A stretch of DNA of 47,338 nt from Planctomycetota bacterium (GTDB taxonomy: Bacteria > Planctomycetota > Planctomycetia > Pirellulales > Pirellulaceae): assembly GCA_027622275.1 (NCBI GenBank), contig JAQBZB010000033.1, positions 1 through 47,338 on the forward strand, read 5' to 3'. Of this stretch, positions 8,848 through 18,472 are shown piece after piece. The notes under the pieces were generated by a model. It searched no databases. It was not told the DNA's origin and was given only the letters and a program-made list of their open reading frames with translations. The number at the start of each line of letters is the position of its first letter. The stretch's first letter is position 1. A program made the translations under genes and the position numbers.

Positions 8848-9972
8848 TTACCGAGACGAACTGCGAGCGTAAGCGGCCGCAATGGAGCGACGTGGGACGA
8901 TGACGGGAACTGCCTGGACGTCGAACGAGATGCCCGCGAATGTGCGAGGCTGCAGCCCAAACGATCCGCCACCCGCCATCTCGCGACGATCGGCCCCGTA
9001 CATTTGCATGATCTTGTGAACCGCCGGATGGATCTCGATCTTTCCGTCCGCCCGCGGTTCTCCCACCGAGTCGAAGCTGCCGACGGTGACCATGCTTTCC
9101 GTGCGGTCGTGGAACTCGTACGCTTCGACGCCAACAGCGCGGAGGGCAACGGTCAGCCGGTGGGCCTTGTCGGCCGCGATCTCGAGCTTGTTGGTCACTT
9201 TGCCGGTCCGTTCGATGTCTTCGATCTCGGCGATATTCATCGTTTCTTTGCCCCCAAACGTGGCAACTTTGACGGTGTATCGCCCCGGATTCTCAAGCAG
9301 GCTGTGTTCGACGCGACGGTTGAGTTCGTAAACGAAGTCGTCCAGTCCGCCCGGTGCAAAATACTCTTCGGGCAGATTGGGATTGCGCGTTACGAAAGCG
9401 TTTCCCATGGGCCCCTTCTTTCGCTTCTCGGCGTCGCCATTCATGCGTCGTTGCAGTTCACGAAAGCCCGCGAACCGCTGCGTCGACCATTCGCGCTTCT
9501 GGAGGTCGAGACATTCTGGGCGGGCATGCTTCAGTTTATCGAGCGTCTTTTGCAGCTGTGGATCCCGATCGCTTTGATAGTCGCCCACAAGCACTGCGTA
9601 GGCGTCGAATTTGGAACCGTTCCGGTATTTCATCTGCGCCCAATCACCCGTGTAGCGGTCAATCGTTTTTCCTTCGACCGTTTCCGTATAGTCGAATTCC
9701 TTTCTGTTGATGTATGCCGGGAGGTTGAATTGCGATCGCAGCTCCATTACCAATTCGTGGGCTTGCTCCGCCGCGCCGGCACCCGCAAAACTTGCCGCAA
9801 GAATCAGCCACGGTCCGTTTTCTTCGGTCAACTCGTAACTCTTGGAAGCGTCGGCTTCGACGCCTTTGCGAAACGGAATGAACGACGCCCACCGACTCTC
9901 CGCTTGCGACGTGGCAAGGTTCGTAAGCAAGGAAATCGCGACGACGAACAAGCATCCGATCCGGAATTTCAT
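8848..9972 (-). CDS. Secreted protein with two SPOR-like segments
   Basis: This 374-residue protein has a clear signal peptide (about 1-24, ending TSQAES). I do not recognise a named family, but two segments resemble SPOR domains. Near 53-130, a strand (WLILAASF), a helix with KELR-like pattern and a later strand (YAVLVGDY) appear. Near 233-300, YTVKVATFGGK is followed by a helix KAHRLTVALRAVGVEAYEF and the strand MVTVGSFDS, the usual end of a SPOR domain. SPOR domains bind peptidoglycan strands lacking side peptides. The middle is charged and the tail has an Arg-rich end. It is not obviously in an operon: 83 bases separate it from rdgB. Confidence 0.6.
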   Translation of the reverse strand: MKFRIGCLFVVAISLLTNLATSQAESRWASFIPFRKGVEADASKSYELTEENGPWLILAASFAGAGAAEQAHELVMELRSQFNLPAYINRKEFDYTETVEGKTIDRYTGDWAQMKYRNGSKFDAYAVLVGDYQSDRDPQLQKTLDKLKHARPECLDLQKREWSTQRFAGFRELQRRMNGDAEKRKKGPMGNAFVTRNPNLPEEYFAPGGLDDFVYELNRRVEHSLLENPGRYTVKVATFGGKETMNIAEIEDIERTGKVTNKLEIAADKAHRLTVALRAVGVEAYEFHDRTESMVTVGSFDSVGEPRADGKIEIHPAVHKIMQMYGADRREMAGGGSFGLQPRTFAGISFDVQAVPVIVPRRSIAAAYARSSSR

Positions 9973-10178
9973 AAGCTTTTCCTCGAAACTAAACGACGGA
10001 AACTTCGTTCGCGCGAGTTAATGGGTTTTCGCAAACGAGCGCGTCGACCCGGCGTGTGCGATGTGAGACGAACGTCTTACAGAAGTGATCGCGGCCACGA
10101 ATTCGCCGCATGAGGGCGGGAAGTTAACAGAAGGCACAGCCCGAGGCCAGAGCGAATCCGGAGATTGCCGCCGGGCTG

Positions 10179-11468
10179 CTAGCGAACAAAGCGTAACAAG
10201 GCGTATCGCTTCTTGCCGCTTCGCAGAACCATGACGGATTCGCTGGCGAGATCATCGGACGTCAGCTTCGCCTCGGCGTCCGTGATGCGTCGGTTGTTTA
10301 CATAGGCGCCCCCTTGCTGGACCGTCCGGCGGGCTTCGCCTTTGGATTTCGCCAGGCCGGCTTCGACGAAGGCATCCAACGCTCCAAGCCCCTTGCCTGC
10401 GAGCCGCGCGAACGGCAGCTTGGTGCTCGGGACATCAGGAAAAATGTCCCGCAGTTGTCCATCACTGAAACCGCTGATCTCGGCACCAAAGAAGCTGTCG
10501 GTGGCACGCCGTGCGGCGGCCAGACCAGTCTCGCCATGAACCAATCGCGTCAGTTCCTCCGCCAGCCGCTTCTGGCTGGCTCGTTCGTGAGGAGCGGTTG
10601 CGCGAGACTCGTCGAGCGATTCGATCTCTTCCCGATCGAGTTCCGTCAGGTATCGCAGGCAGGGTCCGGCATCGGCATCGCCGACGTTGATCCAATACTG
10701 ATAGAAGAGATAGGCGCTGGTGCGCTCCGGCGAGAGCCAGACTTTCGTCCCCTCCGCGGTCTTGCCGATCTTCTTGCCTTCGCTATCGAGCAACAGCGGC
10801 GAGGTGATCCCGAACACCTGGACTCCGTGCATCCGACGGGCGAGATCGATCCCCGCGGTGATGTTGCCCCATTGATCACTGCCGCCGACTTGCAGCTCGC
10901 AGCCGTGCAGCTGGTTCAAGTGGACGAAGTCGTAAGCCTGCAGCAACATGTAGCTGAACTCCGTGTAACTCAATCCAGCGTCGGAACCGAGCCGGCTCTT
11001 CACCGAGTCCTTGCCCAGCATCACGGTGACGGGAAAATTCTTGCCGACGTCGCGGAGGAAGTCGAGGTAGCTGAACTTCCGCATCCAGTCAAAGTTGTTC
11101 ACCAACAGGGCCGACGTCTCGCCGCAGTCAAAGTCGAGAAACTGACGCATCTGCCGCTCGATGCCAACGACATTGGCCCGCAGCGAATCGACGGACAGCA
11201 GGTTTCGTTCTTCGCTCTTGCCGCTTGGATCCCCGATCATGCCGGTGGCTCCGCCGGCCAAGGCGATCGGCCGATGGCCTGTCAGCTGGAACCGGCGTAA
11301 CAGCATTAATTGCAACAGACTGCCGACGTGCAAGCTGTCCGCCGTCGGATCGAATCCGATATAGACCGTCCGCGGCTGGGCGTTCAGCCACTGCGGCAGA
11401 TTCTGATCGTCCGTGGTCTGATGAATGAGCCCGCGCCACGTGAGATCGGCAAAGATATCGGACTTCAT
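10179..11468 (-). CDS. tyrS: Tyrosyl-tRNA synthetase
   Basis: A 429-residue class Ic aminoacyl-tRNA synthetase that charges tRNA-Tyr with tyrosine in the cytoplasm; the length is normal for the bacterial TyrS type. Visible motifs: YIGFDPTADSLHVGS at 36-50 containing the HIGH-type HVGS, GSDQWGNI at 197-203, and KIGKT at 233-237 in place of KMSKS, as usual for TyrRS. An S4 RNA-binding domain covers the last 65 residues or so. It starts at ATG 11468, 13 bases after the stop of the DUF1877-like gene, and is probably transcribed with it. Confidence 0.96.
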   Translation of the reverse strand: MKSDIFADLTWRGLIHQTTDDQNLPQWLNAQPRTVYIGFDPTADSLHVGSLLQLMLLRRFQLTGHRPIALAGGATGMIGDPSGKSEERNLLSVDSLRANVVGIERQMRQFLDFDCGETSALLVNNFDWMRKFSYLDFLRDVGKNFPVTVMLGKDSVKSRLGSDAGLSYTEFSYMLLQAYDFVHLNQLHGCELQVGGSDQWGNITAGIDLARRMHGVQVFGITSPLLLDSEGKKIGKTAEGTKVWLSPERTSAYLFYQYWINVGDADAGPCLRYLTELDREEIESLDESRATAPHERASQKRLAEELTRLVHGETGLAAARRATDSFFGAEISGFSDGQLRDIFPDVPSTKLPFARLAGKGLGALDAFVEAGLAKSKGEARRTVQQGGAYVNNRRITDAEAKLTSDDLASESVMVLRSGKKRYALLRFVR

Positions 11469-11481
11469 GTTGATGTTTCAA

Positions 11482-11997
11482 TCAGCGGGCAACGGTAAAC
11501 AGGACCGCGGCGTGTTCGTTACCGGCGTCTTCAAAAAGCTGGCGAATCAGTTTCAACATCGCCCAGGCCTCGTCCCCTTCGGCTTCCGTCGGTTGTTTGC
11601 CATACGTCTTGGGATCGAGAGCCAGATAGCGTTCGGTGAATTCAGCTCGCTTCAGATCGTGCAATCCGGCGGCAACATGAGGGACAATGTCGGGGCGGAT
11701 CAGGATCGCTTCGAAACCAACTCCCTCGTGCAATCGTTTCCCGCCAAGCACGGCATGGTCCACCGGAAAATCACCCGTGTCCCGATCCAAGGTTCCATCG
11801 GTCAGGGACCGGTGAATCGGGTCCCAGCAGGTGCCGCAATTCAGCACCAGATCGGCGTCGATGTGTTTCTGCGATTTTCGCAATCGCTCGGCGACCGCCC
11901 GCACTCCGACGTCGTTTTCTTGTGCAAATAACTCCTTGGCGTCCTCCCGCGTTAAGACAATGTAAGAACCGTCTCCCGAAACTCGTTCTACAGACAC
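11482..11997 (-). CDS. DUF1877 (YfbM)-like protein
   Basis: A 171-residue soluble protein. The central block, Cys-Trp-Asp-Pro-Ile-His-Arg followed by LTDG and then LGGKRLHEG and a VPHVAAGL helix, resembles DUF1877/YfbM proteins, in which a conserved 'kaWhaiHflLtG' motif is typical. The function of that family is unknown. The C-terminal helix is acidic and then hydrophobic. It lies immediately upstream of tyrS on the same strand, but I infer no functional link beyond shared transcription. I am moderately sure of the family. Confidence 0.6.
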   Translation of the reverse strand: MSVERVSGDGSYIVLTREDAKELFAQENDVGVRAVAERLRKSQKHIDADLVLNCGTCWDPIHRSLTDGTLDRDTGDFPVDHAVLGGKRLHEGVGFEAILIRPDIVPHVAAGLHDLKRAEFTERYLALDPKTYGKQPTEAEGDEAWAMLKLIRQLFEDAGNEHAAVLFTVAR

Positions 11998-12122
11998 GTT
12001 TGCACCTTTCCAGGTTGTAGAAGTTCCAAATGCCGTGTTCGCCCAATTAAGTACATCGTAATCGACGGATTAGGATAATCACAAATTCCCGTTTCGCCCA
12101 GATCAGCTAAGGCGATCAGCGC

Positions 12123-12863
12123 TTAACGCCACATGTCATCGCCGGCAAAGGGATGAGCCGGTCCCTGGAGCTTCGGTTTCGGCAAGGCTTTCAGCGCCTG
12201 AACCGCCAGACGCAAGTCGTCTTTGGTGGTGATTTTCATATTGATAGGCGAGCCGGGGACGACCTTGATTTTGTGACCTAGCCGTTGCACGAGTTCGGCG
12301 TCGTCGGTCGCGGGCTCGCGGCCAGCCTTGGCATAGGCCTCGACCAGCCAGTCGCGGCGGAAGACCTGTGGCGTTTGGGCTTCCCACAGGTTCGCTCTCG
12401 GGACGGTTGCTTCAATCGTGTTATCAGCAGCGACTCGTTTGAGCGAGTTGGAAACCGGAATTCCAAGGATCGCGGCTCCCGTTTCCTGGGCCGCCCTAAA
12501 GACCGCGTCGATCCATTCATTGGCGATGCACGGTCGCGCGGCATCGTGAACCGCGACGAAGTCAATGTCGTCGCGGACGCGGGCCAGAGCATTCCGCACC
12601 GAATCCGAACGCTCGGCCCCGCCTTCGACTACTTCGATGCCCATGATCGCGACATTGGCTCCGAACTTCATGTGAAAGTCTTCGTGATCTTCCGGCGAGA
12701 TGATTACGAGGACTTGTTTCACATCGTCGCGTTTCAGGAACTTTTCGGAGGCGTGAAGCCACACCGCGCGCTCGCCGAGCGCGATGAAGGGCTTTTTGTA
12801 GTGCTTATCGTGAAAGCGACTGCTCTTGCCGGCGGCGGGGAGGATGACTGCGTACGTGGCCAC
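12123..12863 (-). CDS. ispD: 2-C-methyl-D-erythritol 4-phosphate cytidylyltransferase
   Basis: A 246-residue enzyme of the MEP isoprenoid pathway that joins CTP and methylerythritol phosphate. The nucleotide-binding N-terminus reads LPAAGKSSRF (8-17), followed by KKPF; GGAERSDSVRNAL at 81-93 and VHDAARP at 105-111 are diagnostic, and ATDDAELVQRLG is the late conserved Asp region. Length is slightly above the usual 230 residues because of a Pro-rich tail of about 20 residues. No ispF is fused or adjacent. A VanZ-like gene lies 55 bases upstream on the same strand. Confidence 0.94.
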   Translation of the reverse strand: MATYAVILPAAGKSSRFHDKHYKKPFIALGERAVWLHASEKFLKRDDVKQVLVIISPEDHEDFHMKFGANVAIMGIEVVEGGAERSDSVRNALARVRDDIDFVAVHDAARPCIANEWIDAVFRAAQETGAAILGIPVSNSLKRVAADNTIEATVPRANLWEAQTPQVFRRDWLVEAYAKAGREPATDDAELVQRLGHKIKVVPGSPINMKITTKDDLRLAVQALKALPKPKLQGPAHPFAGDDMWR

Positions 12864-12918
12864 GGAACCGTCCTTTTACGATTGGTAAAGCACAGTTTTG
12901 TTGAAACGCCGTCAAGCG

Positions 12919-13329
12919 TCAAGCTGCCGATTCGGATACTGCGTCGGGCTGTGCGGCCGCGGACGAGGCGAAGCATCTCGCCATGGCAAGCGACAGGACG
13001 CCGAAGGCAAAGACACCGAGTCCCGCCCCAAAGACGTCGGCTACCCAGTCAGCGACGTCCGCCTGCCGTCCAGGGACCGCCATTTGAGACAACTCGTCGA
13101 CACACGCGTAGATAGCAGCCACGCCTAGTGGCAGCAAGAAGACGCCACGCCGCAGACGGATCGTGGTCAGCGCTGCCGCAAGCAGGAACGCCAGCCCGGC
13201 GTAGGCTCCGAAATGCAAGAGTTTGTCATTGACCTTGCCAAGACCGCGTACACCGTGCGGAAGGTGAGTGCCGACAAAAATGGCAATCCAGTAGACCCCG
13301 AGGGTTCCCAGCGAGACAATTCGAAGCAT
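12919..13329 (-). CDS. VanZ-like membrane protein
   Basis: A small inner-membrane protein (136 residues) with four hydrophobic segments. The DKLLHFGAYAGLAFLL and CVDELSQ..VPGRQADVADWVADVFGAGLG segments match the VanZ-like family, whose molecular role is unclear apart from the teicoplanin-resistance member. I chose the ATG at 13329 because AGGA stands seven bases before it; a GTG at 13341 would add four residues. The Ala-rich tail is unremarkable. The gene diverges from the DUF1080 gene, sharing a 222-base region that contains a strong palindrome. Confidence 0.85.
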   Translation of the reverse strand: MLRIVSLGTLGVYWIAIFVGTHLPHGVRGLGKVNDKLLHFGAYAGLAFLLAAALTTIRLRRGVFLLPLGVAAIYACVDELSQMAVPGRQADVADWVADVFGAGLGVFAFGVLSLAMARCFASSAAAQPDAVSESAA

Positions 13330-13457
13330 CTCAGTCCTCACCGCCGTAAAAAAACGCCGTGGGTCTTGCCACGTTAACCGACAACTAGCCGAAGATTACG
13401 GTAAACTCAATGCGGCACCAAGCCCGTTTTTGTGTCACTCGTTGCCCGTGAACTGTC

Positions 13458-13512
13458 GTAGCGGTGGCTTCCAGCCGCCGCTACTTCAGCGGTGGCTGGA
13501 AGCCACCGCTAC
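13458..13512. repeat. Palindromic repeat family C
   Basis: Two 25-bp arms starting GTAGCGGTGGCTTCCAGCC form an inverted repeat with one mismatch and a loop of about five bases. It lies 40 bases before the DUF1080 start, between divergent genes. As RNA it would form a very stable hairpin in that gene's leader. No other copy of this family is present in the window. Confidence 0.85.
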
Positions 13513-13551
13513 TTCCTGAGCCGCACGCCTCATTTATCGGAGTTTTTCAAC

Positions 13552-14199
13552 ATGAATCTTGCATGGTCCCCGTATTCTTCCCGTTTCTTGGCTTATTTAG
13601 CGTTGGTGATGCTCGCCACTGGAGCCGCCTCGGCTGCCGACGACCCCAACTGGAAGCCCCTGTTCGACGGAAAGACGCTGAAAGGCTGGAAGATCACCAA
13701 CTTTGGCGGGGAGGGTGAAGTCGAGGTGAAAGACGGCCAAATCGTGTTGGAATTTGGCTCGTCGCTGACCGGAATCACCTATGACGGCGAGTTCCCAAAA
13801 ACGAACTACGAGATCAGCTTGGAAGCCATGCGAGTGGACGGTAACGATTTTTTTTGCGGCCTGACGTTTCCCGTGGCGGATTCACATTGCAGTTTCATTC
13901 TGGGCGGTTGGGGCGGGGCTGTCGTGGGGCTTTCCAGCATTGACGGTCGTGATGCGTCGGAGAACGAGACGACTCAATACAAGAAGTTCGAGAGCGGCCA
14001 GTGGTACAAGGTCCGCGTAAGGGTCACGCCGGAACGTATTGAAGCCTGGATCGACGACAAAGTATGGGTCGATCAAGAGATCACCGGACGAAAGATCAGC
14101 ACTCGCAGCGAGGTTAATCTCTCGAAGCCCATTGGCATCAGCGCCTACGAAACTCGCGCCGCCCTGCGCAAGCTCAAGTTTCGCGAATTGCCAAAGTAG
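13552..14199 (+). CDS. Secreted DUF1080 (3-keto-disaccharide hydrolase-like) protein
   Basis: A 215-residue protein from the ATG at 13552, chosen because GGAG lies nine bases before it and a signal peptide (about 1-28, ending GAASAAD) follows directly. An in-frame ATG at 13492 would add 20 residues but would put translation inside the palindromic repeat. The mature part matches DUF1080: [14 protein letters not shown] near the N-terminus, [15 protein letters not shown], a concanavalin-like beta-sandwich and a C-terminal FRELPK. Members act on 3-keto-glycosides or bind sugars, and are greatly expanded in planctomycetes. It stands alone with TadA 11 bases downstream. Confidence 0.85.
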   Translation: MNLAWSPYSSRFLAYLALVMLATGAASAADDPNWKPLFDGKTLKGWKITNFGGEGEVEVKDGQIVLEFGSSLTGITYDGEFPKTNYEISLEAMRVDGNDFFCGLTFPVADSHCSFILGGWGGAVVGLSSIDGRDASENETTQYKKFESGQWYKVRVRVTPERIEAWIDDKVWVDQEITGRKISTRSEVNLSKPIGISAYETRAALRKLKFRELPK

Positions 14200-14210
14200 C
14201 AGGCCCGCGA

Positions 14211-14669
14211 ATGCACGAAACCTATATGCGGATGGCGCTGCGGCAAGCCGAGGCGGCTCGCGCCGAAAACGAGGTGCCGGTAGGGGCGGTGATCGTTCAA
14301 GACGAACGAGTGATCGCGGCTGCCTACAACCAACGCGAGCAATTGCACGATCCGACCGCTCACGCCGAGATGATTGCAATCACCCAGGCTGCCGCATCGC
14401 TCGGCGGTTGGCGGCTGGAACATTGTCGGCTCTACGTGACGCTTGAACCGTGTGCCATGTGCGCCGGAGCGATCTTGCAGGCGCGCATTCCGTTGGTGGT
14501 GTATGGAGCCACCGATCCAAAGGCGGGTGCCATCGATTCACTATTTCAGCTGCTTCGCGATGATCGGTTGAACCATCGGGCGGAAGTGATTTCCGGGGTT
14601 TTGGCGCAGCCGTGCGGCGAGATTCTCACTGCCTTCTTCGCCGAGCAGCGACGCCTGGGAAAGAAGTAG
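14211..14669 (+). CDS. tadA: tRNA-specific adenosine deaminase
   Basis: A 152-residue zinc-dependent deaminase that converts A34 of tRNA-Arg(ACG) to inosine. Zinc ligands and the catalytic Glu are plain: His-Ala-Glu at about 53-55 and PCAMC at about 82-86. The motif VPVGAVIV near residue 23-30 and an Ala-Arg-rich N-terminal helix are typical. It follows the DUF1080 gene by 11 bases on the same strand, likely by readthrough rather than by shared function. A palindromic repeat lies just after the stop. Confidence 0.95.
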   Translation: MHETYMRMALRQAEAARAENEVPVGAVIVQDERVIAAAYNQREQLHDPTAHAEMIAITQAAASLGGWRLEHCRLYVTLEPCAMCAGAILQARIPLVVYGATDPKAGAIDSLFQLLRDDRLNHRAEVISGVLAQPCGEILTAFFAEQRRLGKK

Positions 14670-15008
14670 ATCGGCCCTGCTCCCGTACGATGGCCTTCCA
14701 GGGCCGTCGAATTCGGCAGACCGACGGCCTCGGAAGGCCATCGCACATCGCTTGCACTGTCCCAAAGCACCAGCCTCTTCATGAGACGCCCCGCATCGCA
14801 ATTCCACAAAGCCTTCGATAGAATGTCGGCCTACCCTGATTTGCCATCCGAGCAATATTGATGGCAGGACGATGGGGGAAGTGATGAGGCATCCGCAGTC
14901 CTTTCATGCCGCGTAGTTGTGCGGACGGCCCTTGCTTCCTTGTCGCAGGAACTCAATACCGTGTCGTTGCACTGTGCCATGGCGACGGTCGCCAAATGAA
15001 GGTTTTTG
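14670..15008 (+). other. Intergenic region before ftsH
   Basis: No gene is seen in these 339 bases. The first part holds a palindromic repeat of family D (14685-14746). The rest probably holds the ftsH promoter and leader, but I could not pick a convincing -35/-10 pair. GAAGG stands before the ftsH ATG. Confidence 0.6.
14685..14746. repeat. Palindromic repeat family D, intergenic copy
   Basis: Arms 14685-14709 and 14722-14746 are imperfect inverted copies and begin GTACGATGGCCTTCC. It is the diverged relative of the repeat embedded in the DUF1501 gene (4061-4131). It lies 16 bases after the tadA stop and could fold in the tadA transcript end. Confidence 0.8.
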
Positions 15009-17009
15009 ATGGAAAAGCTCGACAAGGATCCTCGGCTCAATCGAGATCCAAGCTCAGATCCTCACCCCAAAACACCGACACCTCGCCGTGGTGGCCCCAA
15101 CGTGCTGCTGCTGGTCGGCGTGTTGCTGATCATTGGTCTGTTGCTTTTTTCGCAGCGTGGTGTCAAGCGTTCGGTCATCGAAGACTACTACTACTTTCTC
15201 AAGCAGATCGAAGCCGATAACGTTCAAAGCGTCGAGCTGCATGGATCGGAAGATGCGTACGGGACCTTCAAAGAACCACCTCTCGAGCCCGAGTTCGACG
15301 CCGCGGGGGAACCCACAAAAGACCGCAAGAAGCTTGAGAAGCACTTCCTCGTGCGGTTGCTCCAGACCGAAGCAGCACAGACGGACCTGAACAAGCTTTT
15401 GAAAGAGAAAGGCGTCCACACCGTCCCGAAGCGGCCTTCGACCGAAACCGCGATGTTTGTCTTCTGGGGCATCGCCTTGGTGTTGAGCGCTGTGATGTTC
15501 GGATTCCTGTGGGTGTCGATGCGGCGCTCGCGCGAGCAGATGATGGGTGGCGGCTTCCTGTCCGGGTTCAGTAAGAGCCCCGCCAAGCGGTACGAAGCAA
15601 CACAGCAGTCCATCCTGTTCAAAGACGTCGCGGGTCTCGAAGGGGTGAAAGAAGACCTGCTCGAAATCGTCGAGTACTTGCGCGAGCCGGAGAAATTTCA
15701 GCGGTTGGGCGGTCGTGTCCCCAAAGGCGTCTTGTTGATGGGACCACCGGGAACGGGAAAGACGCTGCTGGCTCGGGCCGTGGCGGGGGAGGCTGGCGCT
15801 CCCTTTTATTCGGTCAACGGATCGGAGTTCATTCAAATGTTCGTCGGTGTCGGGGCCAGCCGCGTGCGTGATCTGTTTGCCAACGCCAAGGAGCATGCGC
15901 CGGGCATCATCTTTATCGACGAGATCGATGCGGTTGGCCGGCAACGGGGTGCGGGTTTGGGTGGCGGTCACGACGAACGCGAACAAACCCTGAACCAGAT
16001 CCTCAGCGAGATGGATGGCTTCGCGCAAACCGACTCGGTCATCGTGCTGGCCGCGACCAATCGCCCGGATGTGCTTGATCCCGCGTTGCTTCGCCCCGGT
16101 CGCTTCGATCGTCACGTCACCGTCGGTCGCCCCACGCAAAAGGGCCGCGTCGAGATCTTTCAAGTTCACGTTCGAGACGTGCCTTTGGCGGACGACGTCG
16201 ATTTGAATGTGCTGGCTTCGGGCACGATTGGGTTGACCGGAGCGGACATCCGCAACATCGTCAACGAATCCGCACTCTGGGCCGCGCGAAACGAAAAGGA
16301 CAAGGTCGACATGTCCGACTTTGAACATGCCCGTGACAAGATCCTGATGGGAGCTAAACGCGAGGAGGTGCTCACCGAAGAAGAAAAGAAAAAGACGGCG
16401 TATCACGAAGCGGGGCACACGATCGCCGCCTGGCTGCTGCCCGGTGCCGACCGCGTTCACAAAGTGACCATCATTCCACGTGGCCGCACGCTCGGAGCGA
16501 CGCACACGATGCCGTCCGAGGATAAATTGAGCACCTCCGAAAGCGAACTTCGAGATCACTTGGTCGTCTTGCTCGGAGGTCGCGCGGCGGAGAAGCTGAT
16601 TTATGACGAAACAACGGCTGGTGCCGAGAACGATCTCGAGCGCGCGACGAGTATGGCGCGGCGGATGGTGACCTGCTGGGGAATGAGTGAGCGGCTGGGA
16701 CCAGTCAGCTATAAGCTGTCCGACGAAGACCCGTTTCTCGGCCGCGAGATGCATCAACATCGGCAGTTCAGCGAACACACGATGGAGCTGATCGATCAGG
16801 AAGTCGCCAAGATCCTGCACCACGCATCGTCACAAGCCAGCGAGCTACTGACCGCCCAGCGAGAGAAACTCGTCAAGTTGACCGAAGCATTGCTGAAGGA
16901 AGAAGAACTTGGCGAACCAGCGATTGCCGAGTTGATCGGGCCTTCGGTGCATGAGTCTTCGAAATCGAACGGACGGGCAAAGACAATGTCACCCATAAAA
17001 TCGGACTGA
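15009..17009 (+). CDS. ftsH: ATP-dependent zinc metalloprotease FtsH
   Basis: A 666-residue inner-membrane AAA+ protease that degrades unassembled or regulatory membrane and soluble proteins. Transmembrane helices lie at about 31-48 and 149-170, enclosing a periplasmic part of about 100 residues. The AAA module has Walker A GPPGTGKT (245-252), Walker B FIDE (302-305) and an Arg-finger region (RPGRFDR). The zinc-protease motif is HEAGH at 466-470. The ATG at 15009 follows GAAGG; a TTG one codon earlier is less likely. The N-terminal 27 residues are charged and Pro-rich, a little longer than in Escherichia coli. The C-terminal 90 residues form a helix and a Lys/Ser-rich tail. Confidence 0.97.
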   Translation: MEKLDKDPRLNRDPSSDPHPKTPTPRRGGPNVLLLVGVLLIIGLLLFSQRGVKRSVIEDYYYFLKQIEADNVQSVELHGSEDAYGTFKEPPLEPEFDAAGEPTKDRKKLEKHFLVRLLQTEAAQTDLNKLLKEKGVHTVPKRPSTETAMFVFWGIALVLSAVMFGFLWVSMRRSREQMMGGGFLSGFSKSPAKRYEATQQSILFKDVAGLEGVKEDLLEIVEYLREPEKFQRLGGRVPKGVLLMGPPGTGKTLLARAVAGEAGAPFYSVNGSEFIQMFVGVGASRVRDLFANAKEHAPGIIFIDEIDAVGRQRGAGLGGGHDEREQTLNQILSEMDGFAQTDSVIVLAATNRPDVLDPALLRPGRFDRHVTVGRPTQKGRVEIFQVHVRDVPLADDVDLNVLASGTIGLTGADIRNIVNESALWAARNEKDKVDMSDFEHARDKILMGAKREEVLTEEEKKKTAYHEAGHTIAAWLLPGADRVHKVTIIPRGRTLGATHTMPSEDKLSTSESELRDHLVVLLGGRAAEKLIYDETTAGAENDLERATSMARRMVTCWGMSERLGPVSYKLSDEDPFLGREMHQHRQFSEHTMELIDQEVAKILHHASSQASELLTAQREKLVKLTEALLKEEELGEPAIAELIGPSVHESSKSNGRAKTMSPIKSD

Positions 17010-17026
17010 GTTTTGCAAAGACTCCT

Positions 17027-17251
17027 GTCCCCAACGAGCTTGCCTGGTTGGGACAAAAGATTACTGAGTTAGTACGTTTGTAAGAAGAGTTACGGCTATC
17101 TTGCCCAAATCACCGCGCAAATCAGCCGCCACGCGATAGCGTGCGGTTCTCTCGAAGTTCACGAGAACCGCAGGCTATCGCCAAGCGGCTGATGAATGAT
17201 CCGGGCTAACCAGTTAATCTTTGGTTCCAACGGGGCGAGCCCGTTGGGGAC
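17027..17251. repeat. MITE-like inverted-repeat element A, copy 2, holding element B
   Basis: This fills most of the gene-free stretch 17010-17332. Outer arms 17027-17072 and 17206-17251 are 46-bp inverted copies (36 of 46 match) related to those at 589-634 and 790-835. The whole interior, 17073-17205, is a 133-bp copy of element B, which also occurs at 18512-18644 with about 91 percent identity and no gaps. Element B itself contains an inverted pair of about 29 bp (17124-17152 and 17164-17192). No coding capacity is seen. Confidence 0.8.
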
Positions 17252-17332
17252 CGTGGAACAAATCCAGCATTACTGTGAGGCTCCGAATTTCACATGTAAG
17301 GTCAAGGGTTTAGCAACCCAGGACAAGACTCG

Positions 17333-18472
17333 ATGGCCGACAAGCCGAAGAAAAAGATTCGCACGGAGTTCCGCAAGAAGCACGAGTCGCGGACGCGGAA
17401 CACGGATCTCACCCGGGCATTTCACGAACATGGGTTCGAAGACGACGAATCCGTCCGCAGCGAACGGGTCAGCGGCAAGGGCGAGCTGACTCGCAAGCGA
17501 ACGATTATCGGCGAGTCGATCGAACACGAAGATGCCAGCCTCTCCGTTCATCTTGAGATCGACGAGTCGGTCTGCCTGCGCGGACGCGTACTGCGCGTCC
17601 ACGGCCTGCAGAGCGACGTGCAAGCCGAGGAAAGCGGTGCGGTTTATCATTGTGCCACGCGGCGGTTGCTGAAGACGCTCAGCACCGATCAGCGCAGTGT
17701 GGTTGTTGCGGGGGATCACGTTATCTTCCGTCCCGAGAGCGACGAGGAGGGCTTCATCGAACGCATCGAACCCCGCCATGGCATCCTTTCCCGCGCGAGC
17801 AAAGGCCGCCAGCATGTGATCGTGGCCAACGTGGACCAACTGCTGATTATCGCCAGCGCCGCCGAACCGACTCTGAAGCCCAACTTGATCGACCGCTTCT
17901 TGGTAACCGCCGAGAAGGGGCGTATTCGACCGATCATTTGCATCAACAAAATCGATCTCGTTCACGCCGCTGACTTGCAACCCTTAGCGGGTGTTTATGG
18001 ACAGATGGGTTATCGCGTCATCTTGATGTCGGCAACGACCGGACAAGGCGTGCCGCAAGTTCGACAACTCGTTCGCAACAAGGAAAGTGTCGTCGCGGGG
18101 CAAAGTGGTGTCGGCAAATCGTCACTGCTCAACGCCATCGATCCCAACCTGTCATTACGAGTCGACACGGTCAGCGAGGAGAATCAGAAAGGTCGCCACA
18201 CCACCACGAACGCTCAGCTGATTCCGCTCAGCTGCGGTGGCTACATCGTCGACACGCCAGGCATCCGTCAGTTCCAGTTGTGGGACGTGATCCCCGAAGA
18301 GGTCGCCGGCTACTTCCGCGACATTCGACCCTACGTCAACCACTGCCGCTTCCCCAATTGCACGCACACTCACGAAGCGGATTGCGCCGTCAAAGACGCC
18401 GTCGCCGACGGCCGATTGGACGCGCGGCGTTACGAAAGCTACTGCTATCTCCACGCCGGGGATCTTCTCTAA
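17333..18472 (+). CDS. rsgA: Ribosome small-subunit biogenesis GTPase RsgA
   Basis: A 379-residue circularly permuted GTPase that helps mature the 30S subunit. G4 motif NKID is at 205-208, before the Walker A GQSGVGKS at 256-263 and G3 DTPG at 307-310: this 4-1-3 order is the hallmark of the family. A zinc site of Cys338, Cys343, His345 and Cys351 follows. An OB-fold precedes the GTPase part. The first 60 residues are a long, charged, Lys/Arg-rich extension, longer than in Escherichia coli. The stop TAA overlaps the first bases of repeat element B (18471). The start ATG at 17333 lies 82 bases after element A. Confidence 0.95.
   Translation: MADKPKKKIRTEFRKKHESRTRNTDLTRAFHEHGFEDDESVRSERVSGKGELTRKRTIIGESIEHEDASLSVHLEIDESVCLRGRVLRVHGLQSDVQAEESGAVYHCATRRLLKTLSTDQRSVVVAGDHVIFRPESDEEGFIERIEPRHGILSRASKGRQHVIVANVDQLLIIASAAEPTLKPNLIDRFLVTAEKGRIRPIICINKIDLVHAADLQPLAGVYGQMGYRVILMSATTGQGVPQVRQLVRNKESVVAGQSGVGKSSLLNAIDPNLSLRVDTVSEENQKGRHTTTNAQLIPLSCGGYIVDTPGIRQFQLWDVIPEEVAGYFRDIRPYVNHCRFPNCTHTHEADCAVKDAVADGRLDARRYESYCYLHAGDLL

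Noticed and set aside
9004-10113. A 369-codon plus-strand frame opposite the SPOR-like gene, and similar ones at 10314-11300 and 12285-13115
   Set aside because: They lie opposite well-supported genes (secreted protein, tyrS, ispD) and show no protein-like pattern of their own.
15054-16823. A 589-codon frame on the minus strand opposite ftsH
   Set aside because: FtsH on the plus strand has every family motif; the opposite frame has no recognisable domain and is an effect of codon bias.
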